Assembly (NCBI RefSeq): GCF_033118175.1
Contig: NC_083693.1
Location: 23,838,481-23,902,480, forward strand
DNA from: Dama dama
Taxonomy: Eukaryota > Chordata > Mammalia > Artiodactyla > Cervidae
Direction of reading: 5' to 3'
Length of the DNA: 64,000 nucleotides
The notes below the pieces were generated by a model. It did not search any database, had not been told where the DNA came from, and was given only the letters and a program-made list of their open reading frames with translations. This document shows, in pieces, positions 10,590 through 20,236 of the stretch (position 1 is its first letter; the number at the start of each line of letters is the position of its first letter). Both the position numbers and the translations under genes were made by a program.

Positions 10590-11785
10590 GCATCTGAAAA
10601 GATGAGCAACACTGCTAATCACCAGGGAGATGCAAATCAAAACCACAATGAGATATCACCTCAGACTTTTCAGAGTGGCTGTCATCAAAAGAATACAAAT
10701 AACAAGTGTTGGCAAAGATGTGGAGAAAAGGGAACCCTGATACGCTGTTGACGGGAATGACAATTATGGTGCAGCCACTGTGGGCAACAGTATGGAAGTT
10801 TCTCAAAAAACTAAAAATAGAGTTACCATAGGACCTAGTATTGCTATTAACAATTCCACTCCTGGGTTTATTAAAAAAAAAAAACACTAATTCAAAAAAT
10901 GCATGCACCCCAATGTTCATAGCAGCATTATTCACAATTGGCAAGATATGGGAACAACCTAAGTGTTCATCAACAGATGGATAAAGATACGGTATATATG
11001 TGTGTGTTTTTTGTGCATATATATATATACACATTATCTATCTATCTGTGAGGTGCTGTGCTGTGCTTAGCTGCTCAGTCATGGCCGACTCTTTGTGACC
11101 CCATGGACTGTAGCCAGCCAGGCTCCTCTGTCCATGGGATTCTCCAGGCAAGAATACTGCAGTGGGTTGCCACGCCCTCCCCTCCAGAGGATCTTCCTGA
11201 CCCAGGGATTGAACCCAGGTCTCCCACATTGCAGGTGGATTCTTTACCGACTGAGCCACTAGGGAAGCCCAAGAACACTGGAGTGGGTAGCCCATCCCTT
11301 CTCCAGGGGATCTTCCCGACCCAGGAATCAAACTGGGGTCTCCTGCATTGCAGGTGAATTCTTTACCAGCTGAGCTACAAGGGAAGCCCTATATATATGA
11401 TATGTATATATAAAGGAACCAAAGGACCCAAATTTTGCCATTTACAGCAACATGAATGGACTTGGAGGGCGTTATGCTAAGTGAAATAAGTCAGACAGAG
11501 AAAGACAAATACTGTACGGTATCACTTATAAGTGGAATCTAAAAAATGCAACAAACTAGTGAATGTAACAGAAATGAAGAAAACTCGCAGATAAACTAGT
11601 AGTGACAGCATAGGGATCAGAGAGCAGGAAGTACAAATTACTGGGTGTCAGATAGTTTCAAGGATGTATTGAACAACCTGGGGAATATAGCCAACATTTT
11701 CTAATGGACAGTAAATGAATAGGAACCTTTAAAAATTGTATTAAAAAGTAAATAAAAATAAAATTAAAAAAAATTAAAGAGAAGT
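10590..11785 (+). mobile_element. L1 LINE 3' portion, interrupted
   Basis: Clear L1 ORF2 end and 3' text: 'gagatgcaaatcaaaaccac', 'agatgtggagaaaagggaac', 'catagcagcattattcacaa', 'catcaacagatggataaaga'. After a SINE dimer it resumes with 'agcaacatgaatggacttgg', 'aagtcagacagagaaagaca' and an A-rich tail. Frames are broken. Confidence 0.9.
11049..11388 (-). mobile_element. Dimeric Bov-tA SINE nested in L1
   Basis: Antisense Bov-tA: BovB-derived part 'ggccgactctttgtgacccc' and 'ctccaggcaagaatactgca', then two tRNA-like heads in tandem, each ending in an 'aagccc' start ('gccactagggaagcccaaga' and 'gctacaagggaagccctat'). Flanked by TA-rich simple sequence of the L1. Confidence 0.95.
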
Positions 11786-12239
11786 CTCCCTTGAAACTTC
11801 AGAGATCCCTCTTCCAGAGGCACCTGGCTCTCCATGGCCTTGGGTCTATCCACCTGCCCCAGGCTAAGCTGACTTCCCACAGCCAAGTCCCCCCTCTGCC
11901 TGGCTACTTCCACCTTCCAGCATCTTCCTCCCTCTTCCTGGACTCCTCCTCCACCTTCTGGTCTGACAGTGACTCAGCTGAGACATTCTTTGCCCTCAGG
12001 CTCCTCTAGGCTAAGACACATGCCCCCAGCTTTGCGTCCCCCTCCCCACCACTTGGCAAATACTCCCAGCGCAGGAAGGAATTTGCACAATTCATTTTTA
12101 TTCATGAGTCTGTCTCTGAAAACTTCACCAGCTCCCCCAGGACACACCGCAAATATATACTGCAAATAGGCCTGCAGACACCCAGCAAACAAACCCTGCA
12201 AACAGTAAGAAGAGTCCGAGAAGTAAAAAGTCAATGGCG
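11786..12239. other. Unassigned pyrimidine-rich stretch
   Basis: Short C+T-rich runs on the + strand between the L1 tail and a Bov-tA. It could be old L2, but no diagnostic block was clear. No gene. Confidence 0.4.
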
Positions 12240-12250
12240 TCCCTAAACTT

Positions 12251-12462
12251 GTGTGTGAGAGTGTGAGTCGCTCAGTTGTGTCTGACTCTTTGTGACCATA
12301 TGGGCTGTACTCTGCCAGGCTCTTCTGTCTAGGGGATTCTCCAGGCAGGAATTCTGGAGTGGCTAGCCATTCCCTTCCTCAGGGAATCTTCTTGACCCGG
12401 GGATCAAACCTGGGTCTCCTGCACTGCAGGCAGAGTCCTGACTGTCTGGGCCACCAGGGACA
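12251..12462 (-). mobile_element. Bov-tA SINE with exact target duplication
   Basis: Antisense Bov-tA ('gctcagttgtgtctgactct ... gggccaccagggacatccc'). It is bracketed by the identical 11-mer 'tccctaaactt' at 12240-12250 and 12463-12473, so both insertion edges are known. Confidence 0.95.
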
Positions 12463-12473
12463 TCCCTAAACTT

Positions 12474-12985
12474 AAGTCAGTCTAAACCCTTGGGACCTTG
12501 TTTTCTGGGACCCACTGCTGCCCCTGGCCTTGTCCTTCGTGTCAGATCCCAGTGAAGGCCCCAAGCGATGCCCACACCCGTGGTCATTACAGACAGCAAA
12601 AGGCCCCAGCCTGGCCTCCCAAGCCCGGAGACACTGTCTCTCTTGCTTGTCATGATCTCGTCTGCCACCATGGGACCACAGGGCTCACAGACAGAGTACG
12701 TCTTATTTAATACAGAGAACGTACAAAGAAAAAGCAAACTCTGAGCCAGGAATGATGACAGGTCTGAAGGAAATACTTTTGCTGAAATTTCCGGATCACA
12801 GTCTCTAATTTGTCAACAGAGGAAACATAACCGGAAACCCCCAGTGTAATAAAAACGCTATCCCTTGCTGTCACAACACTGCCGTCTCCCTTTGGTGTCT
12901 GCAGGCACCTCGGGGGTCTCTGCACTCGGGACCCCAGATATCCGAGCAACACACCTCCTTTAAGAACCTGCTTTCGTCTTAATTC
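12474..12985. other. Unassigned unique stretch
   Basis: No repeat family recognised. Scattered CpG and open frames under 105 codons without known domains. Confidence 0.45.
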
Positions 12986-12989
12986 AGGT

Positions 12990-13195
12990 CTTCCCAGCCT
13001 TAGCACCACTGACATTCGGGCTGAGTAATTCTTTGCTGTGGGGTGGCGCTGTGCACCTCAGGATGTGGAGCAGCGTGCCTGGCCTCCGTCCACTAGATGC
13101 CCATCGTACTGCCCCATCCTCAACAACCTAACAGGAATCCAGGCATCGCCAAACAACCTCTAAGGGACAAATCATCCCAGATTGAGAACCACGGT
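12990..13195 (-). mobile_element. MER20 hAT-Charlie element
   Basis: Antisense MER20: 'cttagcaccactgacattcg', 'gagtaattctttgctgtggg', 'gcctccgtccactagatgcc', 'aatccaggcatcgccaaaca' and the terminal 'attgagaaccacgg'. Near complete. Family recalled, not searched. Confidence 0.8.
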
Positions 13196-13267
13196 CTTAA
13201 CTCATCGTCGTCCCCCGCGATCACTCAGGCAACTCCATCTTCCTCAAAGGAACCATTATTTTAGACA

Positions 13268-13482
13268 TGTATGCTGCATGCTAAGTCACTCAGCCATGTC
13301 CATCTCTTTGCGACCCTATGGGCTGCAGCCTGCCAAGCTCTTCTGTCCATGGGATTCCCCGGACAAGAACTGGAGTGGGTTGCCATGTCCTTCTGCAGGG
13401 GATCTTCCTAACTCATGGATTGAACCCAGGTCTCTTACATCTCCTGCACTGCAGGCGGATTCTTTTCCACTGGGGAAGCCCA
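13268..13482 (-). mobile_element. Bov-tA SINE with exact target duplication
   Basis: Antisense Bov-tA, from 'gcatgctaagtcactcagcc' to 'ttccactggggaagccca'. The 11-mer 'tattttagaca' occurs at 13257-13267 and 13483-13493. The tRNA head carries an 11-base insertion-like 'cttacatctcc' region near its B box. Confidence 0.95.
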
Positions 13483-13599
13483 TATTTTAGACACTCAGAC
13501 AAAAATCTTAGTTTCCTCCTGCTGTTCTGTTTTTCTAGTCACCCATCGACACCTATTCATTGCATCATTAGTTAACTGAGGCTTGAATCTAATTTCGAT

Positions 13600-13745
13600 C
13601 CCTTATTAGCTGTGTCCTCTGACAATTCAGGTAACCTCTGTGTGACTATTCTGAGTCACCAGAAGGGAATGATCACTGTCAAGTTCAGATGAGATTGAAC
13701 GCGCAGCGCCCGGCAGCAGTGGGCACGCAGGAACTTGTTTGTTCC
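13600..13745 (+). mobile_element. MIR SINE (partial)
   Basis: Sense MIR cues: 'tagctgtgtcctctgacaat tcaggtaacctctgtg', 'aatgatcactgtcaag', 'cagatgagattgaacgcgca'. Core and 3' part only. Confidence 0.6.
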
Positions 13746-14542
13746 TGGATATCCATTACCGTTTCTTTTCTGGGGACTGAGGGAGTGGAGAGCTGGAAGT
13801 CCTCACCCTTCCATCTCAGGTCCCTGCCCCAGTGCCTACCCACTGCGCTTTCCAGGGTTCGTGTGGATGGAGGCATAGTTCATCTCATAGCCGAGACCCG
13901 CAGAGGACCAGGGAATAATAGGAAGCAATCTGGGGGCAATGTTAGGACGTTTCCTGGGCCTCGGTTCTCACCCAGAGTACAGGTCAGTACACAGCATCTC
14001 CCTGGGGTTCTGTTCACAGCAGCCCCCTCCTCTCCATTCCCACCCCTACCCCAGCACCAGACCTGTGTGAGCCCACAATCTGTGTCCAAGAGGTTTCTCC
14101 ATACGACCACAGCCAAAAGTTTCCAAATGTGGCATCGCAGATACAAAAGTCTATGCAAAACTGTCGCGTAGCACTTTATTCAGTTCATTCTCAATACTCA
14201 TGAATCACGTAATTCTGCTCCACGTAGATGCCGTAAAGACTGAATCAGTGAACACTGAACCACTGCTCCCAGGGGAACCGCGTGGTTAGGCACCTGTCAG
14301 CCTCTGGAGGCAGCAGTTCCAACAACAGATCAATGTATAACCTTGCTTAGTAAGTTTCTGCTTAAAGACACCTAATTTAATATGTTCCTGATTCACTGAC
14401 ATTGAACTTGCAGCCCAACATGAGCTCCATCACTCATGCCTGAACCAAGCTTATCACACACCTCGTTTCCCCATCAAGCACATTACAGTCTTCTTGCACT
14501 TAGGAACATAAGACAGACCTTCGGCATATGCCTGGGGGTCAT
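13746..14542. other. Unassigned stretch
   Basis: The part from about 14160 to 14960 reads as one continuous AT-moderate block that a Bov-A has split. It may be an old DNA or LTR repeat but I could not name it. The 160-codon frame at 13689-14171 starts in a MIR and has no known domain. Confidence 0.4.
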
Positions 14543-14555
14543 TTCAAACAGCAAA

Positions 14556-14662
14556 GTGAAGGTGAAACGTGTTAGTTGCTCGCCATGTCTGACTCTTTGT
14601 GACCCCCTGGACTGTGGCCCGCCAGGCTCCTCTGTCCATGGGATTCTCCAGGCAAGAATATA
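14556..14662 (-). mobile_element. Bov-A monomer with exact target duplication
   Basis: Short antisense element 'ctcgccatgtctgactcttt ... ctccaggcaagaatata'. The identical 13-mer 'ttcaaacagcaaa' lies at 14543-14555 and 14663-14675. Only the BovB-derived part is present, no tRNA head. Confidence 0.9.
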
Positions 14663-14675
14663 TTCAAACAGCAAA

Positions 14676-15235
14676 ATCACCAACAGAAAGGACAGAAATG
14701 CAGCATTAACTAGACCACAGAAAGGACACTTGTTTACAGTAGCAGAGCTGAAACAAGCAGGCAGTGTCTGGCCTTATGTGACCTTTGCTGGGGATGTGTG
14801 TGTGTGTGGAGGGGGGCACTTGAATGTTTTGGTGCTCTGCATATATGACAGATGATCACAAAAGTGTTACAAGGATTGATCCTGAGGTTTCAAATAAAGT
14901 ACCAAGTAGGTGAGTTTGCAAATATACAATTTGCCAATAGTGAGAAACTGACATATACGACTTTAACTACCTAAGGATCTACACACACACACACACTCCC
15001 TGTGCGCCAAACAGGTATCGGCTGCCAAACAGGTATCAGCCCCGCCTGCTCTTCTGGCTTGGGGAGGCTGCTGGTTGTGAGAAGGAAACTTCATGTCTGT
15101 GCAGGCATTGTCTTGCAAGGCAAGACACCACATGGTAGGGGGATCCACGCTCACTAGCTCTTTTTGGTCAGGAGAGACCTGGAGGTATGAGGGTGTTGGG
15201 GAAAATGGGTCCATTCATTTATTTTTTTTTTAAAG
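14676..15235. other. Unassigned stretch with short simple repeats
   Basis: Holds a short GT run near 14797-14807, an (AC)n of about 8 units near 14982-14998, a local direct repeat 'ccaaacaggtatc' at 15007 and 15025, and a T-run at 15222-15231. No gene. Confidence 0.5.
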
Positions 15236-15800
15236 GGCCATCTAGCACAGATGGTGACTGTAACCATGAAATTAAAAGTCATTTGTTCCTTGGAAGGAAA
15301 GCTGTGACAAACCTAGACAGTGTACTAAAAAGCAGAGACCATCACTTTGCTAGCAAAGGTCCATATCGTCAAAGATATGATTTTTCCAGTAGTCATGTAT
15401 GGATGTGAGAGTTGGACCATAAAGAAGACTGAGTGCAGAAGAATTGATGCTTCTGAACTGTGGTGTTGGAGAAGACTCTTGAGAATCTCTTGGATAGTAA
15501 GATCAAACCAGTCAATCCTAAAGGAAATCAACCCTGAATATTCATTGAAAGGACTGATGCTGAAGCTCAAGGACTCTGACCAACTGATGCAAACAGCAAC
15601 TCATTGGAAAAGACCCTGATGCTGGGAAAGATTGAGGGCAGGAGGAGAGGGGGAGGACAGAGGACAAGATGGTTGGATAGCATCATTGACTTAATGGACA
15701 TAAGTTTGAGTAAACTCCGGGAGATGGTGAAGGACAGGGAAGCCTGGCGTGCTATAGTCCATGGGGTCCCAAAGAGTCAGACACGACTGAGCAACTAAAC
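15236..15800 (+). mobile_element. BovB LINE 3' fragment
   Basis: BovB 3' coding end: 'gatggtgactgtaaccatga', 'agtcatgtatggatgtgaga', 'tgtggtgttggagaagactc', 'ggtcccaaagagtcagacac'. The frame is broken into pieces, for example 15347-15619 and 15604-15798, so no intact product. No reverse-transcriptase YxDD motif is included in this truncated copy. Confidence 0.95.
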
Positions 15801-16689
15801 AACAGTAAATCAGTAAATAAAGCTTCACCAGGGCTCCTTCTGGGTCCTGTGAACCACTGACAGCTCATCCCCTACCTTCTTGCTTTCACACTGCAGGAGT
15901 AGCACAGGGAACGGTCACAGACCTGGAATTCCACGTCAACTCTGCTGTGCTGGCTGCAGGCACCGGGCTGCACGCAGACCTCTCCCCACCCTACAGGCAC
16001 CTCACACAAGCAATTCCACAGCCTTGCTGGAGCCCCACCTGCCCAGGCTTGGGGCTAGCTCACCAGCTGCAGATTTCATCACATCTCTCCTTGTTTTAAA
16101 AACAGGGCCCAAGACAAGTATGCAAATATCCAGCACTGTGGCCACATTCTAAATCATACACTGAAGGGCAGCTCAGAACAAACCCTACCTCTCTCCATGT
16201 GCAGCCAGGACATTCCTTATGAAGTGTTCTGAACAGCCTGGGCAAAGGTGCTATATTTCAATGCCAATGCTTTTTTTTTTTTTTTTTTAATGGCCCCAAG
16301 ACTTTTTTTTTTCCTGATTGGAGTTAAATGTTTTTCCATGTGAGCAAGGAAAGTCTTTCTACCTTTTAGCACTTAGCTAAGAGGGGAAAATGCTATACTA
16401 CCTTGGTCACCATGGCAAATGTAATGCTAGGGAATTCTGGCCCATAAGGCCAGGAAATTGACCACTGCTGCCAGCTGCAATTTTCTTCTAGCCAGCAATC
16501 CAAAGGGCTAACTCTCGCCAACTTCCCACCATTCAGGCTGAAGCCGAGCCCAGTTTCCACCATCAGGAAGGCCTGGAGAGGGAGCTTGATCCCTTGCATG
16601 GGAGAACAGAGACTTCTCAGGGGAGGACACAGAGGCAAGCTTTGGCAACAGCAGGGACATTTCTAACATGTCTACCAGGAAGGAAATCA
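15801..16689. other. Unassigned stretch with T-runs
   Basis: Unique-looking DNA with T-runs at 16271-16288 and 16303-16312. No gene or clear repeat. The 122-codon frame on the minus strand at 16508-16876 runs through a mariner fold-back and is not a gene. Confidence 0.45.
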
Positions 16690-16770
16690 TTGGGCTGGCC
16701 AAAAGTTCATTTGGGTTTCTCCATAACATCTCATGGAAAAGCCCAAACGAATTTTTTGACTCACCCAATA
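16690..16770. mobile_element. Mariner-type miniature element (fold-back)
   Basis: Left arm 'ttgggctggccaaaagttca', right arm 'cgaattttttgactcaccca ata'. Same family as the copies at 4.9, 7.1 and 46.3 kb. Confidence 0.9.
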
Positions 16771-16929
16771 TATACGGGTTGAGGGTTACCAAGTCCGAAG
16801 TAGATCTTGGTAGTGTTCCTGCTTGAAAGAGAATAACAACTATAGAGACACACAAGTGTAAGAAATTGTATTCCATAAGAACAATGAGTTCTTACTGTCC
16901 ATATACGGTGGCCAGATATTCCTCCTCCT

Positions 16930-17325
16930 ACCACAGTTATTCATTTGCTCATTCATTCATTTAACAAAGATCTACTAATGGCCTGTATGTGCCAGGCATG
17001 TTGATGCACACAACATCCGCTTTTACAATGAAAAAACATGATTCACGCTTCCGGGTAGAATGCAGAGACAGGCTCATGGGCAACAGATGCCATATCTCAG
17101 AGTGATGACGGATGATGGCCGTGCCACGTGCATCACTGGAAGGCAGCCTCTGTGTATGTATGAGGGGGTGGGGGCTGCTCAGAGAAGGCTTCCAAAGGAG
17201 GAGATCTTGAGCTGACTCTACCTGAAGTGACCAGGCTTTGCCAGATCCACGGGGTGGAGGAAAAAGAACAAGGTTTCCATGCAGAGGTGTTGGTGCACAT
17301 GCAAAGTGTCAAGGTACCAATACCC
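16930..17325 (-). mobile_element. L2 LINE 3' portion
   Basis: Antisense L2: 'tcattcatttaacaaagatc', 'cctgtatgtgccaggcatgt', 'gagaaggcttccaaaggagg', 'tcttgagctgactctacctg', 'cacatgcaaagtgtcaaggt'. A longer copy than most here. Confidence 0.7.
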
Positions 17326-18756
17326 AGGGCCACCCTAAGGGTGACTAACAGCAGTGCAATGCCTGTCATTGGGGCATAAAGATGGTGGATGTGTATGTGT
17401 GTGAGTACATGTGCAAGCGTGTAAGTGCTCTGTGCACGTGTGCACACGGTAGTGGGGGGCATGTCACATGTCTCCACCCAAGCTCCTTCTTACTCCCTGT
17501 CTGAAACGGAACTTCCTTGCGTTAGGACCAGACTTTGGTACAATTTGTCCCCACGGTGGTTTGTGGTGCCTTAATCATCTCACCTAGTGACCAGATGTGA
17601 CCAATTAGAGGCACTGTTCTGCTCTAGTGGGACCACTTTCATGCTGCATGATAAACAAGAGTCCAGAGAGTCCTAGAGGGCCAGTCTATGACTCACCTCT
17701 GTCTCCAATGATCCCAGCAGAACTCTGCAGAGTCTACTTGAAAGAGAGCTCTCAGGAGGCTAGAAAGCATCATCTGAAAGCATCATCAGCTGAACTCTCT
17801 TCCCGCTCCTTCCCCTCCATTTCCCAAGGAGAGGTGGAGGGAGCCCAGAGCGGGCTGCAGAGCATCGTGCAGACAACTTTCCCAGTCTCTGATCCTACAC
17901 TGAAACCGGGGGCACGTGCATTCCTCTGTAGCCTTCATGATCATTTGCCCTGAGAAAGTGGATGTGTGCTGCATATTGATGGATGGGCTGCCTGCCTGGG
18001 TACTTTCCGGGGCGACGAGGGAGAGGAATCAAGCAAATGGTCAGAGTGGAAGCATCTGAACAAATAAGGGAAGGGAAAAGAAGGGAGAGAAGATACAATA
18101 CAGGCATTGAAAAGCCACGCTGCATCTTTGAAGGAAGAAGCAAGACAGAGCATGGGGCAAAGCCTTCCTCTTGGTCCAGCTGCCTGAAGATCTGCCCTTG
18201 AGAACTCTTGGCATCGAATCTTGAGACAACCCATAGACTGGAAGAGAGCTCATGCCCATGGGATGTGGGAGACTGCTAAAGCAGTGACCTTGACCTTTAT
18301 TCCTGCAGTATGTTCTAGTGCCTCTCAGATGGTTGCATTGTTGAAAGTAACCACAGCCCCAAACTGTGCTTTTGATACTTGATATAACAGCTCCCAGGAT
18401 GTGGATATTTAATATCTGATAGGTAACAGGATCCAGGAAAATAGGACAGAAAATAGGAGCTGGAAGTCATCAGGACCAGGATCAAATGGTGAATCCATCT
18501 GTAAAATGGGTTTAATTAATTCATTTCACCCGGGGTTACTGGTATGCCATGGGATTCATCTAAGACTGGAGTACTATCGTATGTCAAGTGCAACCTGTCC
18601 CCACCTGTGGCGATGCTTTGGGGTTATGTTCACATCAGCTCCTGTGTATGAGGGAGGGAGCAAGAGAGACAAATAGTGTTATTAACCAAAGAAAAGCAAA
18701 ACTAGGGTAGCTATTCTACCATAGGACACCACAGAAGCTTCAAAAGGGGATTTGTG
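17326..18756. other. Unassigned unique stretch
   Basis: No repeat family recognised over about 1.4 kb, apart from a short GT-rich patch at 17390-17420 and a possible MIR scrap near 18450-18530 ('catctgtaaaatgggtttaa'). No supported exon. Confidence 0.4.
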
Positions 18757-18945
18757 AAAGTGAAAGTCACTCAGTCATGTCCAACTCTTTGTGACCCCAC
18801 GGACGGTACAGTCCATGGAATTCTTCAGGCCAGAATACTGAAGTGGGCAGCCTTTCCCTTCTTCAGGGAATCTTCCCGACCTAGGAATCAAACTGAGGTC
18901 TCCTGCATTGCAGGCGAATTCTTTACCAGCTGAACTACCAGGGAG
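18757..18945 (-). mobile_element. Bov-tA SINE
   Basis: Antisense Bov-tA, 'gtcactcagtcatgtccaac' to 'ccagctgaactaccagggag'. Short matching flanks 'atttgt' on both sides suggest the insertion edges. Confidence 0.95.
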
Positions 18946-19224
18946 TTATTTGTACTCTTATAGATTAATCTAGACCCCAGTCCACTTCTGTGTAATGAAA
19001 CTAGAAAACTGCATTCTGTGCTTCCTTATACCTCTCCGGTATGCTCTGACAATTAAAAAGCTCTTTCATTATGTAGAATTTTTATTTAAAAGAAATATAA
19101 AAGCAAGAACTATTGCATTTATTTAGACATAGATTCTTATCATCTAATCATGTCTGTGCCTCTTTATAAAGAAAACCATTAGCAACACAAATGGATTAGG
19201 GCATTACAAAACTAGTTGAGAGAG

Positions 19225-19475
19225 AACGTCCCTGGTGTCCGGTGGTTAAGAATCCTCCTGCCAATGCAGGGGACACAGGTTTGATCCCTGGTCTGTGAGG
19301 ATCCCACATGCTGCAGAGCAACTAAGCCTGTGCGCCCAGAGCCCATGCTCCACAACGAGAAGCCACCAAGTGAGAAGTCCAAGCACCCCACTAGAGAGTC
19401 ACCCCGACTCATCGTAACTAGAGAAAGCCCACACACAGCGACGAAGGCCCAGCACAGCCAAATATAAATACATAA
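19225..19475 (+). mobile_element. CHR-type SINE, long form
   Basis: Head 'cgtccctggtgtccggtggt', box B-like 'ggtttgatccctgg', then 'gagcaactaagcctgtgcgc' and the terminal 'cgaaggcccagcacagccaa' before an A-rich tail. Confidence 0.85.
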
Positions 19476-19539
19476 GCAGATGTTTTAAAAAACTACTTCA
19501 GAGGCAACTCTTCTCGATCATTTACAAAGAGTTTTTGGA

Positions 19540-20236
19540 AGGGGTTGAATGTGTATGTTGTATGCTGAATTTGTATGTTGGAATCCAAATTCTCAGTGTT
19601 CTTGTATTAGGAGATGTGGTCTTTGAGAGATGACTGGGCCGTGAGGGTTGGAACTGTCATCAGTGGGATTCAGTTCCATTGCTCAGTCATGTCCGACTCT
19701 TTGTGACCGCATAGACTACAGCACGCCAGGATTCCCGGTCCATCACCAATTCCCAGTGTTTACTCAAACTCATGTCCATTGAGTTGGTGATGGCATCCAA
19801 CCATCTCATCCTCTGTCATCCCCGTCTTATCCCACCTTCAGTCTTTCCCAGCATCAGGGTCTTTTCCAAGGAGTCAGTTCTTTGCATCAGGAGGCCAAAG
19901 TATTGGAATTTCAGCATCAGCATCAGTCCTTCCAATGAATATTCAAGGTTGATTTCCTTTAGGATGGACTGGTTTGATCTCCTTGCAGTCCAAGGGGTTA
20001 GTGCTTTATAAAAGAGACCCCAGAGAGCAACCATGTCCCCTCCGCAATGTGAGGCCACAGTGAGAAGACACCATCTATATGAACCAGGAGTGAGCGCACA
20101 CCAGACGCCGAATCTGCCAGGGCCTTGATCTTGGACTTCCCAGCCTCCAAGCCTCCAAAACCTTGAGAAACAAATGTTTGCTGTCTAAGCCCCCCAGTCT
20201 GTGGTATTTATAACAGCCTGAACACACACTATGACA
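19540..20236 (+). mobile_element. MaLR (ERVL-type) LTR split by BovB
   Basis: Left part 'tgttggaatccaaattctca', 'tattaggagatgtgg', 'gactgggccgtgagggttgg'; right part 'ctttataaaagagaccccag', 'gtgaggccacagtgagaaga', 'gccttgatcttggacttccc', 'cagtctgtggtatttataac'. This is the MST/MLT1 LTR pattern with its TATA-like 'tataaaag'. BovB sits inside. Confidence 0.75.
19671..19993 (-). mobile_element. BovB LINE 3' end nested in LTR
   Basis: Antisense BovB from 'cagttccattgctcagtcat' to 'tttgatctccttgcagtcca'. Flanks 'gggatt' (19665-19670) and 'ggggtt' (19994-19999) fit a 6-base target duplication with one change, and removing the insert restores the LTR reading. Confidence 0.95.

Noticed and set aside
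18440..18540. MIR fragment
   Set aside because: Only 'catctgtaaaatgggtttaa' fits; flanks do not follow MIR order.
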